Assembly (NCBI GenBank): GCA_013298745.1
Contig: JAAFIT010000209.1
Coordinates: 1 to 5,058, forward strand
Source of the DNA: Sphingomonadales bacterium
GTDB lineage: Bacteria; Pseudomonadota; Alphaproteobacteria; Sphingomonadales; Sphingomonadaceae
DNA length: 5,058 bases
Reading direction: 5' to 3'
In this document: positions 1-5,058 of the stretch, one piece after another
How positions within the stretch are numbered: the first letter of the stretch is position 1
Layout: each line of letters starts with the position of its first letter
Notes under the pieces: generated by a model
What the model was told of the DNA's origin: nothing
What the model saw: the letters and a program-made list of their open reading frames with translations, nothing else
Databases searched by the model: none
Position numbers and translations under genes: made by a program

Positions 1-462
1 GGTGATCTGGCTGCCCACACCCATGCCTTTCTGATCCGCGATCCGGCGCGGGTCGTCGCCAGTTACGCCGTCAAGCGCGTCGCGGTGCGGCCCGATCACC
101 TCGGCGTCGCCCGCCAGCGGCAGTATTTTGATCGTGAGGCCGATCGGCTTGGCAAGGCGCCGCCGGTGATCGATTCGGCCGACATCCTTAACGACCCGGC
201 GACCATGCTCGCGGCCTTGTGCGCCGCGCTCGGGATCGCCTTTGATCCGGCGATGCTGCACTGGGCGCCGGGTCGTCGCGAAACCGACGGCATCTGGGCC
301 TCGCATTGGTACGAATCGGTCGAAGCCTCCACCGGTTACGGGGCGCCCGAGACCAAGCCGATCGTGCTTGATGCCGAAGCGCAAGCCGTTGCCGACGCTT
401 GCCGTGCCGACTACGACTATCTTGCGGCCCACCGGATCGCACCCCCCGAAACGCGAGGTTGA
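1..462 (+). CDS. Sulfotransferase-like protein, C-terminal part (5' end outside window)
   Basis: The frame is open from the first base and ends at TGA 460-462, giving 153 residues of a protein whose N-terminus lies left of the window. Near the start of the visible part is IRDPARVVASY (residues 12-22). This matches the 3'-phosphate-binding element of PAPS-dependent sulfotransferases, with Arg13 and Ser21 as the expected phosphate contacts. A VIDSADILNDP stretch (about 56-66), a helix rich in Leu and Ala, and an HWYESVEASTGYG segment (about 102-114) follow the layout of bacterial sulfotransferase-like proteins. The P-loop-like PAPS 5'-phosphate motif would lie in the missing part, so sulfotransferase activity cannot be confirmed. 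It could instead be one of the catalytically uncertain relatives that databases label only 'sulfotransferase family'. It runs in the same direction as the dehydrogenase genes and ends 53 nt before them. A functional link is possible but unproven. Confidence 0.72.
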   Translation, partial: GDLAAHTHAFLIRDPARVVASYAVKRVAVRPDHLGVARQRQYFDREADRLGKAPPVIDSADILNDPATMLAALCAALGIAFDPAMLHWAPGRRETDGIWASHWYESVEASTGYGAPETKPIVLDAEAQAVADACRADYDYLAAHRIAPPETRG

Positions 463-468
463 ACCCGG

Positions 469-484
469 TTGACGTTAAGGTAAG
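469..484 (+). promoter_or_regulatory. Candidate MerR-family-type operator before the acyl-CoA dehydrogenase pair
   Basis: The 16-mer TTGACGTTAAGGTAAG lies between the sulfotransferase stop and the dehydrogenase start. It is an imperfect dyad centred on TTAA, with 5 of 8 base pairs symmetric. It resembles the pattern I recall for MerR-family regulators of acyl-CoA and branched-chain degradation genes (LiuR-like, roughly TTGACGTTAACGTAAA), differing at two positions. Its left end TTGACG could also serve as a -35 element. No good -10 box follows at 17 nt, where GAACAC stands. The match is from memory and the regulator is not in the window. Confidence 0.35.
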
Positions 485-501
485 GTCGCCCGAACACGAT
501 T

Positions 502-507
502 GGGGAG
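502..507 (+). promoter_or_regulatory. Ribosome binding site that fixes the GTG start at 516
   Basis: GGGGAG ends 8 nt before GTG 516. This favours the GTG over the in-frame ATG at 399, which lies inside the sulfotransferase gene and would add 39 residues with no resemblance to an acyl-CoA dehydrogenase N-terminus. Confidence 0.75.
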
Positions 508-515
508 TCGCTTAC

Positions 516-1613
516 GTGAATTTCGATTTTTCGGACGATGCCAAGGCGCTTGGCGACCAGGCGAAAAAGCTGTTCGCCGACAAGGCCGGCACCACTGCGG
601 CCCGCAAGGCGATGTCCAAGGACGCACCCGATTTCGATACCGGCCTCTGGGCCGAAATTGCCGGCCTCGGCTGGACCGCGGCGCGCGTTCCCGAAGCGCA
701 TGCCGGCCTCGGCATGAGCGCCGAGGAAAGCTGCCAGCTCGCTGAAGCGGCCGGCGGCGCGCTCGCCGTCGTGCCGCTGGTATCGACCTTGCTCGCTACC
801 GAAGCGCTGCTCATCGCCGGAACCGAAGCACAGCACACGAAGTATTTCCCCGGCATCGCCGATGGCAGCATCATCGCTGTCCCGGCGTGGAACGAACCCG
901 GCGCGGTCACCCCCGCCACCGTCGCCATCACCGCCAGCGGCGGCAAGCTCAACGGCGTCAAGGCCCCGGTGGCCGATCTGCCCGGCGCGCACCTCGCCAT
1001 TGTCGCCGCCGCCGGCGCCGATGGCCCGTCGCTTTGGATCGTCGATCTGAAGGCTGCCAAGGTTGAAACCGTCGAAACGCTCGATCTCGTTCGCCGCCAC
1101 GGCCGGTTGACGCTGAATGGCGTTGCTGCCGAGCCGCTTGGCGATGCCTCGCACTATCAGGCCTGGCTCGATCGCGCCGCGGTCATCCTTGCCTATGAAG
1201 CCATCGGCACCGCTGCTGCGGCGATGAACATGACGGTCGAATATGCCAAGACGCGCGTCGCCTTTGGCCAGACCATCGGCCGCTATCAGGGCGTCAAGCA
1301 CAAGTGCGCCGACATGTATATCAAGATCGAAATCGCCCGCGCCCATGCCCTGCACGGCGTCGCGATGATCGATACGCAGGGCGCCGAACTGCGCCAGGCC
1401 GCTGCCGCGGCCCGCGTCGCCAGCCTCGATGCCCTCAGCTTCACGGCCGAAGAAACCGTGCAGTTGCACGGCGGCATCGGCTTCACCTGGGAAAGCGATT
1501 GCCAATTCTACTACCGCCGCGCTCGTGCCGCGGCCGCCGCACTCGGCCCGCGCGGCTGGTGGGCGGACCGGCTGGTCCGCGCGCTCGAGGTGCGTAACCG
1601 CGCCGCAGCGTAA
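516..1613 (+). CDS. Acyl-CoA dehydrogenase, small/non-catalytic subunit of a heteromeric enzyme
   Basis: The product is 365 residues with a GTG start, the usual length for the smaller partner of two-subunit acyl-CoA dehydrogenases (FadE28- or PimD-like). The start gives MNFDFSDDAKALGDQAKKLF, a normal N-terminal helix for the family. The middle beta domain is degenerate: the usual TEPxAGSD flavin loop is replaced by WNEPGA (about 125-130). The C-terminal domain keeps the inter-subunit FAD motif RVAFGQTIGRYQ (Arg247, Gly251, Gln252, Gln258) and QLHGGIGFTWE (316-326). Neither known position for the catalytic base holds a glutamate: the isovaleryl-CoA-dehydrogenase-like site (about 222) is Ala, and the C-terminal site falls in a YYRRARAA region. 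It should therefore bind FAD jointly with the product of the next gene, which supplies the base. The reaction would be alpha,beta-dehydrogenation of an acyl-CoA in the cytoplasm, with electrons probably passed to ETF. The substrate is unknown; a steroid side-chain or dicarboxylic CoA ester is plausible from the family. Confidence 0.88.
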   Translation: MNFDFSDDAKALGDQAKKLFADKAGTTAARKAMSKDAPDFDTGLWAEIAGLGWTAARVPEAHAGLGMSAEESCQLAEAAGGALAVVPLVSTLLATEALLIAGTEAQHTKYFPGIADGSIIAVPAWNEPGAVTPATVAITASGGKLNGVKAPVADLPGAHLAIVAAAGADGPSLWIVDLKAAKVETVETLDLVRRHGRLTLNGVAAEPLGDASHYQAWLDRAAVILAYEAIGTAAAAMNMTVEYAKTRVAFGQTIGRYQGVKHKCADMYIKIEIARAHALHGVAMIDTQGAELRQAAAAARVASLDALSFTAEETVQLHGGIGFTWESDCQFYYRRARAAAAALGPRGWWADRLVRALEVRNRAAA

Positions 1614-1650
1614 GCCGCCGGCATAGCTGGCAGACTGCATTCAGATTTCT

Positions 1651-1655
1651 AGGGA
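1651..1655 (+). promoter_or_regulatory. Ribosome binding site of the second acyl-CoA dehydrogenase gene
   Basis: AGGGA lies 7 nt before ATG 1663. The 49-nt gap after the first dehydrogenase gene holds no convincing terminator or promoter, which supports a shared transcript with independent translation starts. Confidence 0.65.
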
Positions 1656-1662
1656 ACCGACC

Positions 1663-2883
1663 ATGGACTTCAACGACACCCCGCAAGAAGCCGAATATCG
1701 CGCCAAGGTTCGCGCCTGGCTTGAAGAGAACGCCGCCGAATATCGCGAGCCGCCGGAAACGGCGTGGAAGCTCGACGAGTTCATCAAGCGCTCCAAGGCG
1801 TGGCAGGCGAAGAAGTTCGCCGCCGGCTATACCGGCATCACCTGGCCCAAGGCCTTTGGCGGCCAGGGTCTCGGTCCCATGCAGTCAATCATCTTTGGGC
1901 AGGAAGAAAGCCGCTTCCACGCGCCGTCGGGCCTCTATTCGATCGGCCTCGGCATGTGCATCCCGACCGTCTTCACCCATGGCAGCGCCGAAGTTGCTGA
2001 ACGCTATGTGCCCAAGGCGCTGGTCGGCGAAGAAGTCTGGTGCCAGCTGTTCTCCGAACCCTCGGCCGGCTCCGATCTTGCTGGGATCCGCACCCGCGCC
2101 GTCAAGGATGGTGATGAATGGGTCATCGACGGCCAGAAGGTCTGGACCAGCTTTGCCCATGCCAGCGATTACGGCATCGTCGTCACCCGCACCGATCCGA
2201 ATGTGCCCAAGCACAAGGGCCTGACGATGTTCATCGTCAACATGAAGGCGCCGGGCATGGAAGTGCGCGGCATCAAGCAGATGTCGGGCGGCAGTGATTT
2301 CAACGAGGTCTTCTTCACCGGCGTCCGCGTGAAGGATTCGCACCGCCTCGGCGCCGTTGGCGATGGCTGGAAGGTGGCGCTGACCACCCTCATGCACGAA
2401 CGCCTCGCCGTCGGCGGCAAGCCGCGGCATGCCCCGGGCTATGAAACGCTGATGAAGCTTGCCAAGGGTGTCGAGGCCCCGGTCGGCGGCCCGGCGATCG
2501 AAGCCGGCGACGTCCGCCAGCGCATCGCCCAGAGCTATATCAACGATCAGGGCATCAAGCTGACCCAGATGCGCGCGCTTTCGGCGCTGTCACGCGGCCA
2601 GATGCCGGGACCGGAGCAGAGCATTTCCAAGGTCGTCGTCGCCAAGACGATGCAGGAAATGGCGAGCTTTGCGCTCGATCTGGCCGGTGGTGACGGCTTT
2701 GTCGCCGGCGCCGACGCCGATCCGGAACTGGCCAAGCTGCAGGGCAGCTACCTCGGCGCGGCCGGCTTGCGCATCGCCGGCGGCACCGACGAGATCCTGC
2801 GCAACATCATCGCGGAGCGCGTGCTCGGGCTTCCGGGTGACTTGCGCCCCGACAAGGACAAGCCGTTCAACGCAGCAGCGTAA
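1663..2883 (+). CDS. Acyl-CoA dehydrogenase, large/catalytic subunit of a heteromeric enzyme
   Basis: The product is 406 residues, a full-length acyl-CoA dehydrogenase of the FadE29/FadE26 or PimC type. The N-terminal helical domain starts MDFNDTPQEAEYRAKVRAWL and contains GITWPKAFGGQGLG (58-71), usual for this group. The flavin loop FSEPSAGSDLAGIRTRA (130-146) and WTSFAH (161-166) are intact. Glu246 in LMHERLAVGG sits where isovaleryl-CoA dehydrogenase and the mycobacterial steroid dehydrogenases carry their catalytic base. The classical C-terminal site, just before GTDEILRN (374-381), is Gly373. The C-terminal domain lacks the RxxFGxxIxxxQ FAD-contact motif, which the preceding gene product keeps. 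The two therefore complete each other, most likely as an alpha2-beta2 tetramer with mixed FAD sites. It ends ERVLGLPGDLRP, typical of this subfamily. The ATG has a good ribosome site and the gene follows its partner by 49 nt. The acyl-CoA dehydrogenase identity is secure; the substrate is not known. Confidence 0.93.
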   Translation: MDFNDTPQEAEYRAKVRAWLEENAAEYREPPETAWKLDEFIKRSKAWQAKKFAAGYTGITWPKAFGGQGLGPMQSIIFGQEESRFHAPSGLYSIGLGMCIPTVFTHGSAEVAERYVPKALVGEEVWCQLFSEPSAGSDLAGIRTRAVKDGDEWVIDGQKVWTSFAHASDYGIVVTRTDPNVPKHKGLTMFIVNMKAPGMEVRGIKQMSGGSDFNEVFFTGVRVKDSHRLGAVGDGWKVALTTLMHERLAVGGKPRHAPGYETLMKLAKGVEAPVGGPAIEAGDVRQRIAQSYINDQGIKLTQMRALSALSRGQMPGPEQSISKVVVAKTMQEMASFALDLAGGDGFVAGADADPELAKLQGSYLGAAGLRIAGGTDEILRNIIAERVLGLPGDLRPDKDKPFNAAA

Positions 2884-2897
2884 GAGGGAAAAGGGGT

Positions 2898-2916
2898 CTG
2901 GGGCCAATGGCCCCAG
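2898..2916. terminator. Hairpin terminator between convergent genes
   Basis: CTGGGGCC (2898-2905) and GGCCCCAG (2909-2916) form a perfect 8-bp stem with an AAT loop, 15 nt after the dehydrogenase stop and 12 nt beyond the desaturase stop. On the - strand the stem is followed by ACCCCTTTTCCC, a weak T-rich tail, so it works better on paper for the desaturase transcript. On the + strand TCGCCGG follows, with no T-tract. Bidirectional use is likely from its position between converging stops. Confidence 0.7.
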
Positions 2917-2928
2917 TCGCCGGCGGCA

Positions 2929-3999
2929 TCAAGCCTTGGCGCCCTTGACCAACCGCACCACCAGCCCGAACAGGCCGGGATAATTGCCCTGATGGTAAGC
3001 CGACCCCGCCGGCATCGCCGCGATCAATCGCTGATGCGCTTCGCCGAGCGAATGATAGGGCACACCCGGCAGCAGATGGTGGAGCGCGTGGTAACGCAGG
3101 CCAACCGGCGCCCACAGCGCCGGCAACAGGCCGGGTGGCGGCACGTTGACGCTGTCGAGATACTGGCCGGTAACGCTCAACGGTTCGCCGTCATTTTCCC
3201 ACAGATGCGCGACCAGCGTGCGGATCTGGTTGAACACGGTGACACCCGAAACAACGCCGAAGGTGATCAGAAAGGCGCGCAGCGGGATGATGCCGGTGGC
3301 GACCCCGGCGATGATGGCCATCGCCCACAGGCTAGCGGCGGTTTCCCAGATCACCCAGTGGCGGGCGAAATCGCCCTCCGGCATGCGGCGGCGGAAATCC
3401 GGGTTGATCGACAGCGACGAATAGCGCGCCACCAGCGTCTGGCGCAGCGGCGGATAAACCAGCGACAGCGGTGACAGGATGCCATAGCGCAGCAACACGG
3501 CGAGCGGCGCCAGGGCGGAGACGAGCACGAACACCGGCACGGTCCAGGGCTTCATCAGCGCCAGCGGCAGATATTCGGGGTCTTCGGCCGTGCCATAGCG
3601 GATGCGGGTGTGGTGGAGGCTGTGGACGCCTTCATACATGAACGACGGCACCAGCAATGGCACGCCGATGACGATATTCCAGGCGGTGCGGAAGCCTGGA
3701 ACCGCGTCGGGGCGCAGGTGCGAAATCTCGTGGATGAACAGCCCGGCGCGATACAGCGCCAGCACCGCGACGATGATAGCGAGGCCCTGCACCCAGCCGG
3801 TCGCCATGATCGCCAGCGCCAGGGCGCCATAACCGAGCACGGCAGACGCGCCAAAATCTGCCCAATAGATTGCGGGCTTGGCGACGGCGAATTCGCGCGC
3901 CAGCTGCGCCGCGATCTTGATCATCGCGGTGTCATCGGCGCGCTTGATCGCGGGTGTCGCCGCAAAGGCCGCAGCGTGGTTGGTGGCTTGAACAGTCAT
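2929..3999 (-). CDS. Membrane fatty acid desaturase (three-histidine-box family)
   Basis: From ATG 3999 the product is 356 residues. It has the three histidine boxes of membrane di-iron desaturases: HEISH (90-94), HSLHH (126-130) and HALHH (304-308). Another conserved-looking histidine, His265, sits in RTLVAHLWENDGE. Hydrophobic stretches near 49-68, 70-89, 107-120, 151-170, 221-238 and 241-256 fit a polytopic inner-membrane enzyme with the boxes on the cytoplasmic side. The known reaction of the family is O2-dependent insertion of a double bond into an acyl chain; related folds hydroxylate lipids or carotenoids, so substrate and regiochemistry are not fixed. The start is uncertain. The frame stays open to a TTG at 4071, with ATGs at 4035 and 4020. 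ATG 3999 was chosen because GGGA lies just upstream (4007-4004, a short 4-nt spacing) and the added upstream residues look non-conserved. The gene follows the acid phosphatase gene by 111 nt on the same strand. Confidence 0.88.
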   Translation of the reverse strand: MTVQATNHAAAFAATPAIKRADDTAMIKIAAQLAREFAVAKPAIYWADFGASAVLGYGALALAIMATGWVQGLAIIVAVLALYRAGLFIHEISHLRPDAVPGFRTAWNIVIGVPLLVPSFMYEGVHSLHHTRIRYGTAEDPEYLPLALMKPWTVPVFVLVSALAPLAVLLRYGILSPLSLVYPPLRQTLVARYSSLSINPDFRRRMPEGDFARHWVIWETAASLWAMAIIAGVATGIIPLRAFLITFGVVSGVTVFNQIRTLVAHLWENDGEPLSVTGQYLDSVNVPPPGLLPALWAPVGLRYHALHHLLPGVPYHSLGEAHQRLIAAMPAGSAYHQGNYPGLFGLVVRLVKGAKA

Positions 4000-4037
4000 G
4001 GCATCCCGGTGGGTCAGCATCTCAGGTCGCTGCATTA

Positions 4038-4101
4038 GCGGCCAATTGCGACCCCGATATGGCGATGACAAGGCGCGTTTCCACCCGCTGCGGCAATTGC
4101 G
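4038..4101 (-). repeat. Two direct copies of CGCAATTG(G)CCGC upstream of the desaturase
   Basis: Read on the - strand, CGCAATTGCCGC lies at 4101-4090 and CGCAATTGGCCGC at 4050-4038. The copies start 51 nt apart, about five helical turns, and differ by one inserted G. They fill much of the 111-nt gap between the phosphatase stop and the desaturase start. The core CAATTG is itself palindromic. They might be a pair of regulator sites or chance in short GC-rich sequence. No acceptable promoter could be built around them. Confidence 0.3.
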
Positions 4102-4110
4102 CCGTAACGC

Positions 4111-4890
4111 CTAACCCTTGCAGACGAAGGGGGGTGCCGCGGCCAGCTCGGCCTTGGCGCGTGCCAGATCGGCCTGATATTCGGGCTCGGCGGCAATGCG
4201 CTGATAGACCGATGTCGCGAGGATCCGGCCGCTGGCGACATCGCTCAGCCAGTGCACCCGGCAGGCGATCCGCAAATCGCCAGTGGCCTGGCCGAATCTG
4301 CGGATGGTGTCGGCGCGTGCCGGTGCGGCGTCCGAAAGCATCAGCGCCCACAGCCAGCCGATGCCGCTGTGGCCGCTGGGATAGGCATAGCCAAGCCGGG
4401 CGCCAACGCCATCCTTGCTGATGGGGTCGCAGGCTTCACCCCTGTCAGTGGTAAATGGCCGTGCGCGGGCATAGTGCTCCTTGGCGATTGTCATCGGGGC
4501 GATCATGTCCACACCGGCGCGCGCGACCATAGCGATCGTCGCCGGGGTGGTTTTCGGTGATAGCTGGGCGCCTACCGCACACGATAAGGCCGCCATGAAT
4601 TGCGGACTGTTGGGGCTCAGCTGGGCGATTGCCGCTTGCCATTCCGGCCCGCCGACGCCTGCGGCGCTGACTGCGTAGGCGGTGCGATCGGCGACGTCCT
4701 GCACGCTGCCCGGCGCCGGCGGTGCCGGCAGCAGCTTGAGGATGTCGATCGGCGGCTTACCGGTGAGATAGCCGGGTGGCATCTGCATTGGCGCTGTCGG
4801 CGCCATCGCAGCGGGTGCTGGCTGCGTTGCAGCGGGCACCGCCGTCACAAGGCCGGCCATCAACATGATCGAGCGCATCTTCATTGTCAT
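4111..4890 (-). CDS. Class A acid phosphatase, PAP2 superfamily, secreted
   Basis: The product is 259 residues, the usual size for periplasmic class A non-specific acid phosphatases (PhoC/PhoN-like). An N-terminal signal peptide is visible: Lys4 and Arg6, a hydrophobic core to about residue 18, then Ala-rich sequence suitable for cleavage near 20-28. GYLTGKPPIDILKLLPAPPAPGS (40-62) matches the family's N-terminal segment. The PAP2 signature follows in order: KEHYARARP (Lys137-Pro145, KX6RP), PSGH (171-174) with the general acid His174, and RIACRVHWLSD (Arg207, nucleophile His213, Asp217). The Ser that normally precedes the Arg in SRX5HX3D is Leu206, while all catalytic residues are present. 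Cys104, Cys154, Cys210 and Cys257 may form disulfides. The enzyme should release phosphate from organic monoesters in the periplasm; some relatives prefer lipid phosphates. AGGA at 4898-4895 lies only 4 nt from ATG 4890 and 10 nt from ATG 4884, so the start may be the third codon. Confidence 0.9.
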   Translation of the reverse strand: MTMKMRSIMLMAGLVTAVPAATQPAPAAMAPTAPMQMPPGYLTGKPPIDILKLLPAPPAPGSVQDVADRTAYAVSAAGVGGPEWQAAIAQLSPNSPQFMAALSCAVGAQLSPKTTPATIAMVARAGVDMIAPMTIAKEHYARARPFTTDRGEACDPISKDGVGARLGYAYPSGHSGIGWLWALMLSDAAPARADTIRRFGQATGDLRIACRVHWLSDVASGRILATSVYQRIAAEPEYQADLARAKAELAAAPPFVCKG

Positions 4891-4912
4891 TTCGTCCTGT
4901 TTCGCCGTGATG

Positions 4913-4918
4913 ATTATC
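4913..4918 (-). promoter_or_regulatory. Possible -10 box for the acid phosphatase gene
   Basis: GATAAT on the - strand matches TATAAT at five of six positions. It would place transcription start about 16 nt before ATG 4890, upstream of the AGGA ribosome site. No recognisable -35 element stands 16-19 nt upstream, where the sequence is GC-rich, so this is only a half-promoter match. Confidence 0.3.
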
Positions 4919-4942
4919 TGTTACCGCAACCACCGCGCCGCA

Positions 4943-4967
4943 GGAACGAAAGTTTTGTGGAGGCGTG
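4943..4967 (+). promoter_or_regulatory. Possible EcfG-type (general stress response) promoter facing right
   Basis: GGAAC at 4943-4947 is followed after exactly 16 nt by CGTG at 4964-4967. The known alphaproteobacterial EcfG promoter is GGAAC, 16-17 nt, CGTT, so one base differs. It points away from the phosphatase gene toward the open frame that begins at 5011, leaving a leader of roughly 35-40 nt. A nine-base match can occur by chance. Confidence 0.33.
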
Positions 4968-5010
4968 GGGCTGCCCGTAATGCCCGCAAGTCCGGCGCAT
5001 CTGTGCCGTG

Positions 5011-5058
5011 ATGTCACAGGCGGCCGTCGACGATGCGATTGCCCCCTTGATATCTGCA
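5011..5058 (+). CDS. Possible start of an unidentified gene running off the right edge
   Basis: ATG 5011 opens a frame of 16 codons (MSQAAVDDAIAPLISA) with no stop before the window ends. A GTG directly before it (5008) is an alternative start. No clear Shine-Dalgarno sequence precedes either, which counts against it. In favour are the candidate stress promoter upstream and the divergent arrangement with the phosphatase gene. The peptide is too short to recognise. In the opposite direction, a - strand frame entering from the right edge ends at TGA 5016-5014, so this stretch could equally be the tail of a - strand gene. Confidence 0.22.
   Translation, partial: MSQAAVDDAIAPLISA

Larger units (their letters stand above)
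4891..5010. other. Intergenic region upstream of the acid phosphatase gene
   Basis: This non-coding stretch is somewhat more AT-rich near 4905-4925 and 4945-4960 than the flanking genes. Besides the two promoter candidates listed separately it holds a short tandem of TGCCCG (4972-4977 and 4981-4986). No terminator hairpin, RNA gene or mobile-element end was seen. Confidence 0.5.

Noticed and set aside
399..515. N-terminal extension of the first dehydrogenase to ATG 399
   Set aside because: It would overlap the sulfotransferase gene by 64 nt and add unrelated residues; GTG 516 has a strong ribosome site and a family-like N-terminus.
417..1640. Long - strand open frame (407 codons) opposite the first dehydrogenase gene
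   Set aside because: Low-complexity Gly/Ala/Arg/Asp-rich product with no recognisable motif; it mirrors the codon bias of the real gene and has no suitable start context.
1614..1662. Possible small hairpin GCCGGCATAGCTGGC between the dehydrogenase genes
   Set aside because: Short, mismatched stem with no T-tract; not convincing as a terminator or attenuator.
1721..2224. + strand open frame of 167 codons inside the large dehydrogenase gene
   Set aside because: Ser/Pro/Arg-rich out-of-frame translation with no start context and no domain.
2992..4038. Several + strand open frames (2992-3474, 3610-4038) opposite the desaturase
   Set aside because: Arg/Gln/His-rich shadow translations of a gene with three clear histidine boxes on the other strand.
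4000..4071. N-terminal extension of the desaturase to TTG 4071 or the ATGs at 4035 and 4020
   Set aside because: None has a properly spaced Shine-Dalgarno sequence and the added residues look unlike a desaturase N-terminus; kept as an alternative only.
4066..4071. TTGTCA (- strand) as a -35 box for the desaturase
   Set aside because: Five of six bases match, but no acceptable -10 lies 16-19 nt downstream (CAATTG stands there).
4252..4980. + strand open frames opposite the acid phosphatase and its upstream region
   Set aside because: Arg/Gly/Cys-rich products and no ribosome sites; the phosphatase motifs on the other strand are unambiguous.
5001..5019. CTGTG...CACAG inverted repeat resembling a CRP/FNR site
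   Set aside because: The arms are one base too far apart for CRP (N7 between TGTGC and TCACA), and the element overlaps the candidate ATG 5011.

Overview
The window is GC-rich, compactly coded bacterial chromosome. Codon use strongly favours G or C at third positions. The protein types (a sulfotransferase-like protein, a two-subunit acyl-CoA dehydrogenase of the FadE28/FadE29 or PimC/PimD kind, a short-chain-type membrane desaturase and a class A acid phosphatase) look most like a sphingomonad-type alphaproteobacterium. That assignment is an inference from recalled family resemblance, not from a marker gene.

Layout. Positions 1-462 (+) hold the C-terminal part of a sulfotransferase-like protein that begins outside the window. 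After a 53-nt gap with a possible MerR-type operator come two acyl-CoA dehydrogenase genes on the + strand (516-1613 and 1663-2883), 49 nt apart and each with its own Shine-Dalgarno sequence. A strong GC hairpin at 2898-2916 separates them from two genes on the - strand: a membrane fatty acid desaturase (2929-3999) and, upstream of it in transcription, a secreted PAP2-type class A acid phosphatase (4111-4890). The last 168 nt (4891-5058) are mostly intergenic. They hold a possible -10 box for the phosphatase and, facing the other way, a possible general-stress (EcfG-type) promoter in front of an open frame that runs off the right edge.

How the genes work together. The two dehydrogenase subunits almost certainly form one enzyme. 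The first keeps the C-terminal FAD-contact motifs but has no catalytic glutamate. The second keeps the flavin loop and a glutamate at the isovaleryl-CoA-dehydrogenase-like position, but lacks the Arg-Phe-Gly/Gln FAD motif. This complementary decay is typical of alpha2-beta2 dehydrogenases acting on steroid side-chain CoA esters or dicarboxyl-CoA esters. The substrate here cannot be read from the sequence. The desaturase and phosphatase are an unrelated - strand pair; shared transcription is possible but the 111-nt gap leaves it open.

No CRISPR array, tRNA, rRNA, insertion sequence or prophage gene was seen, and nothing here clearly amounts to a new biological system. The points most worth checking are the split-function dehydrogenase, the candidate operator before it, the altered phosphatase signature motif and the candidate stress promoter at the right end.
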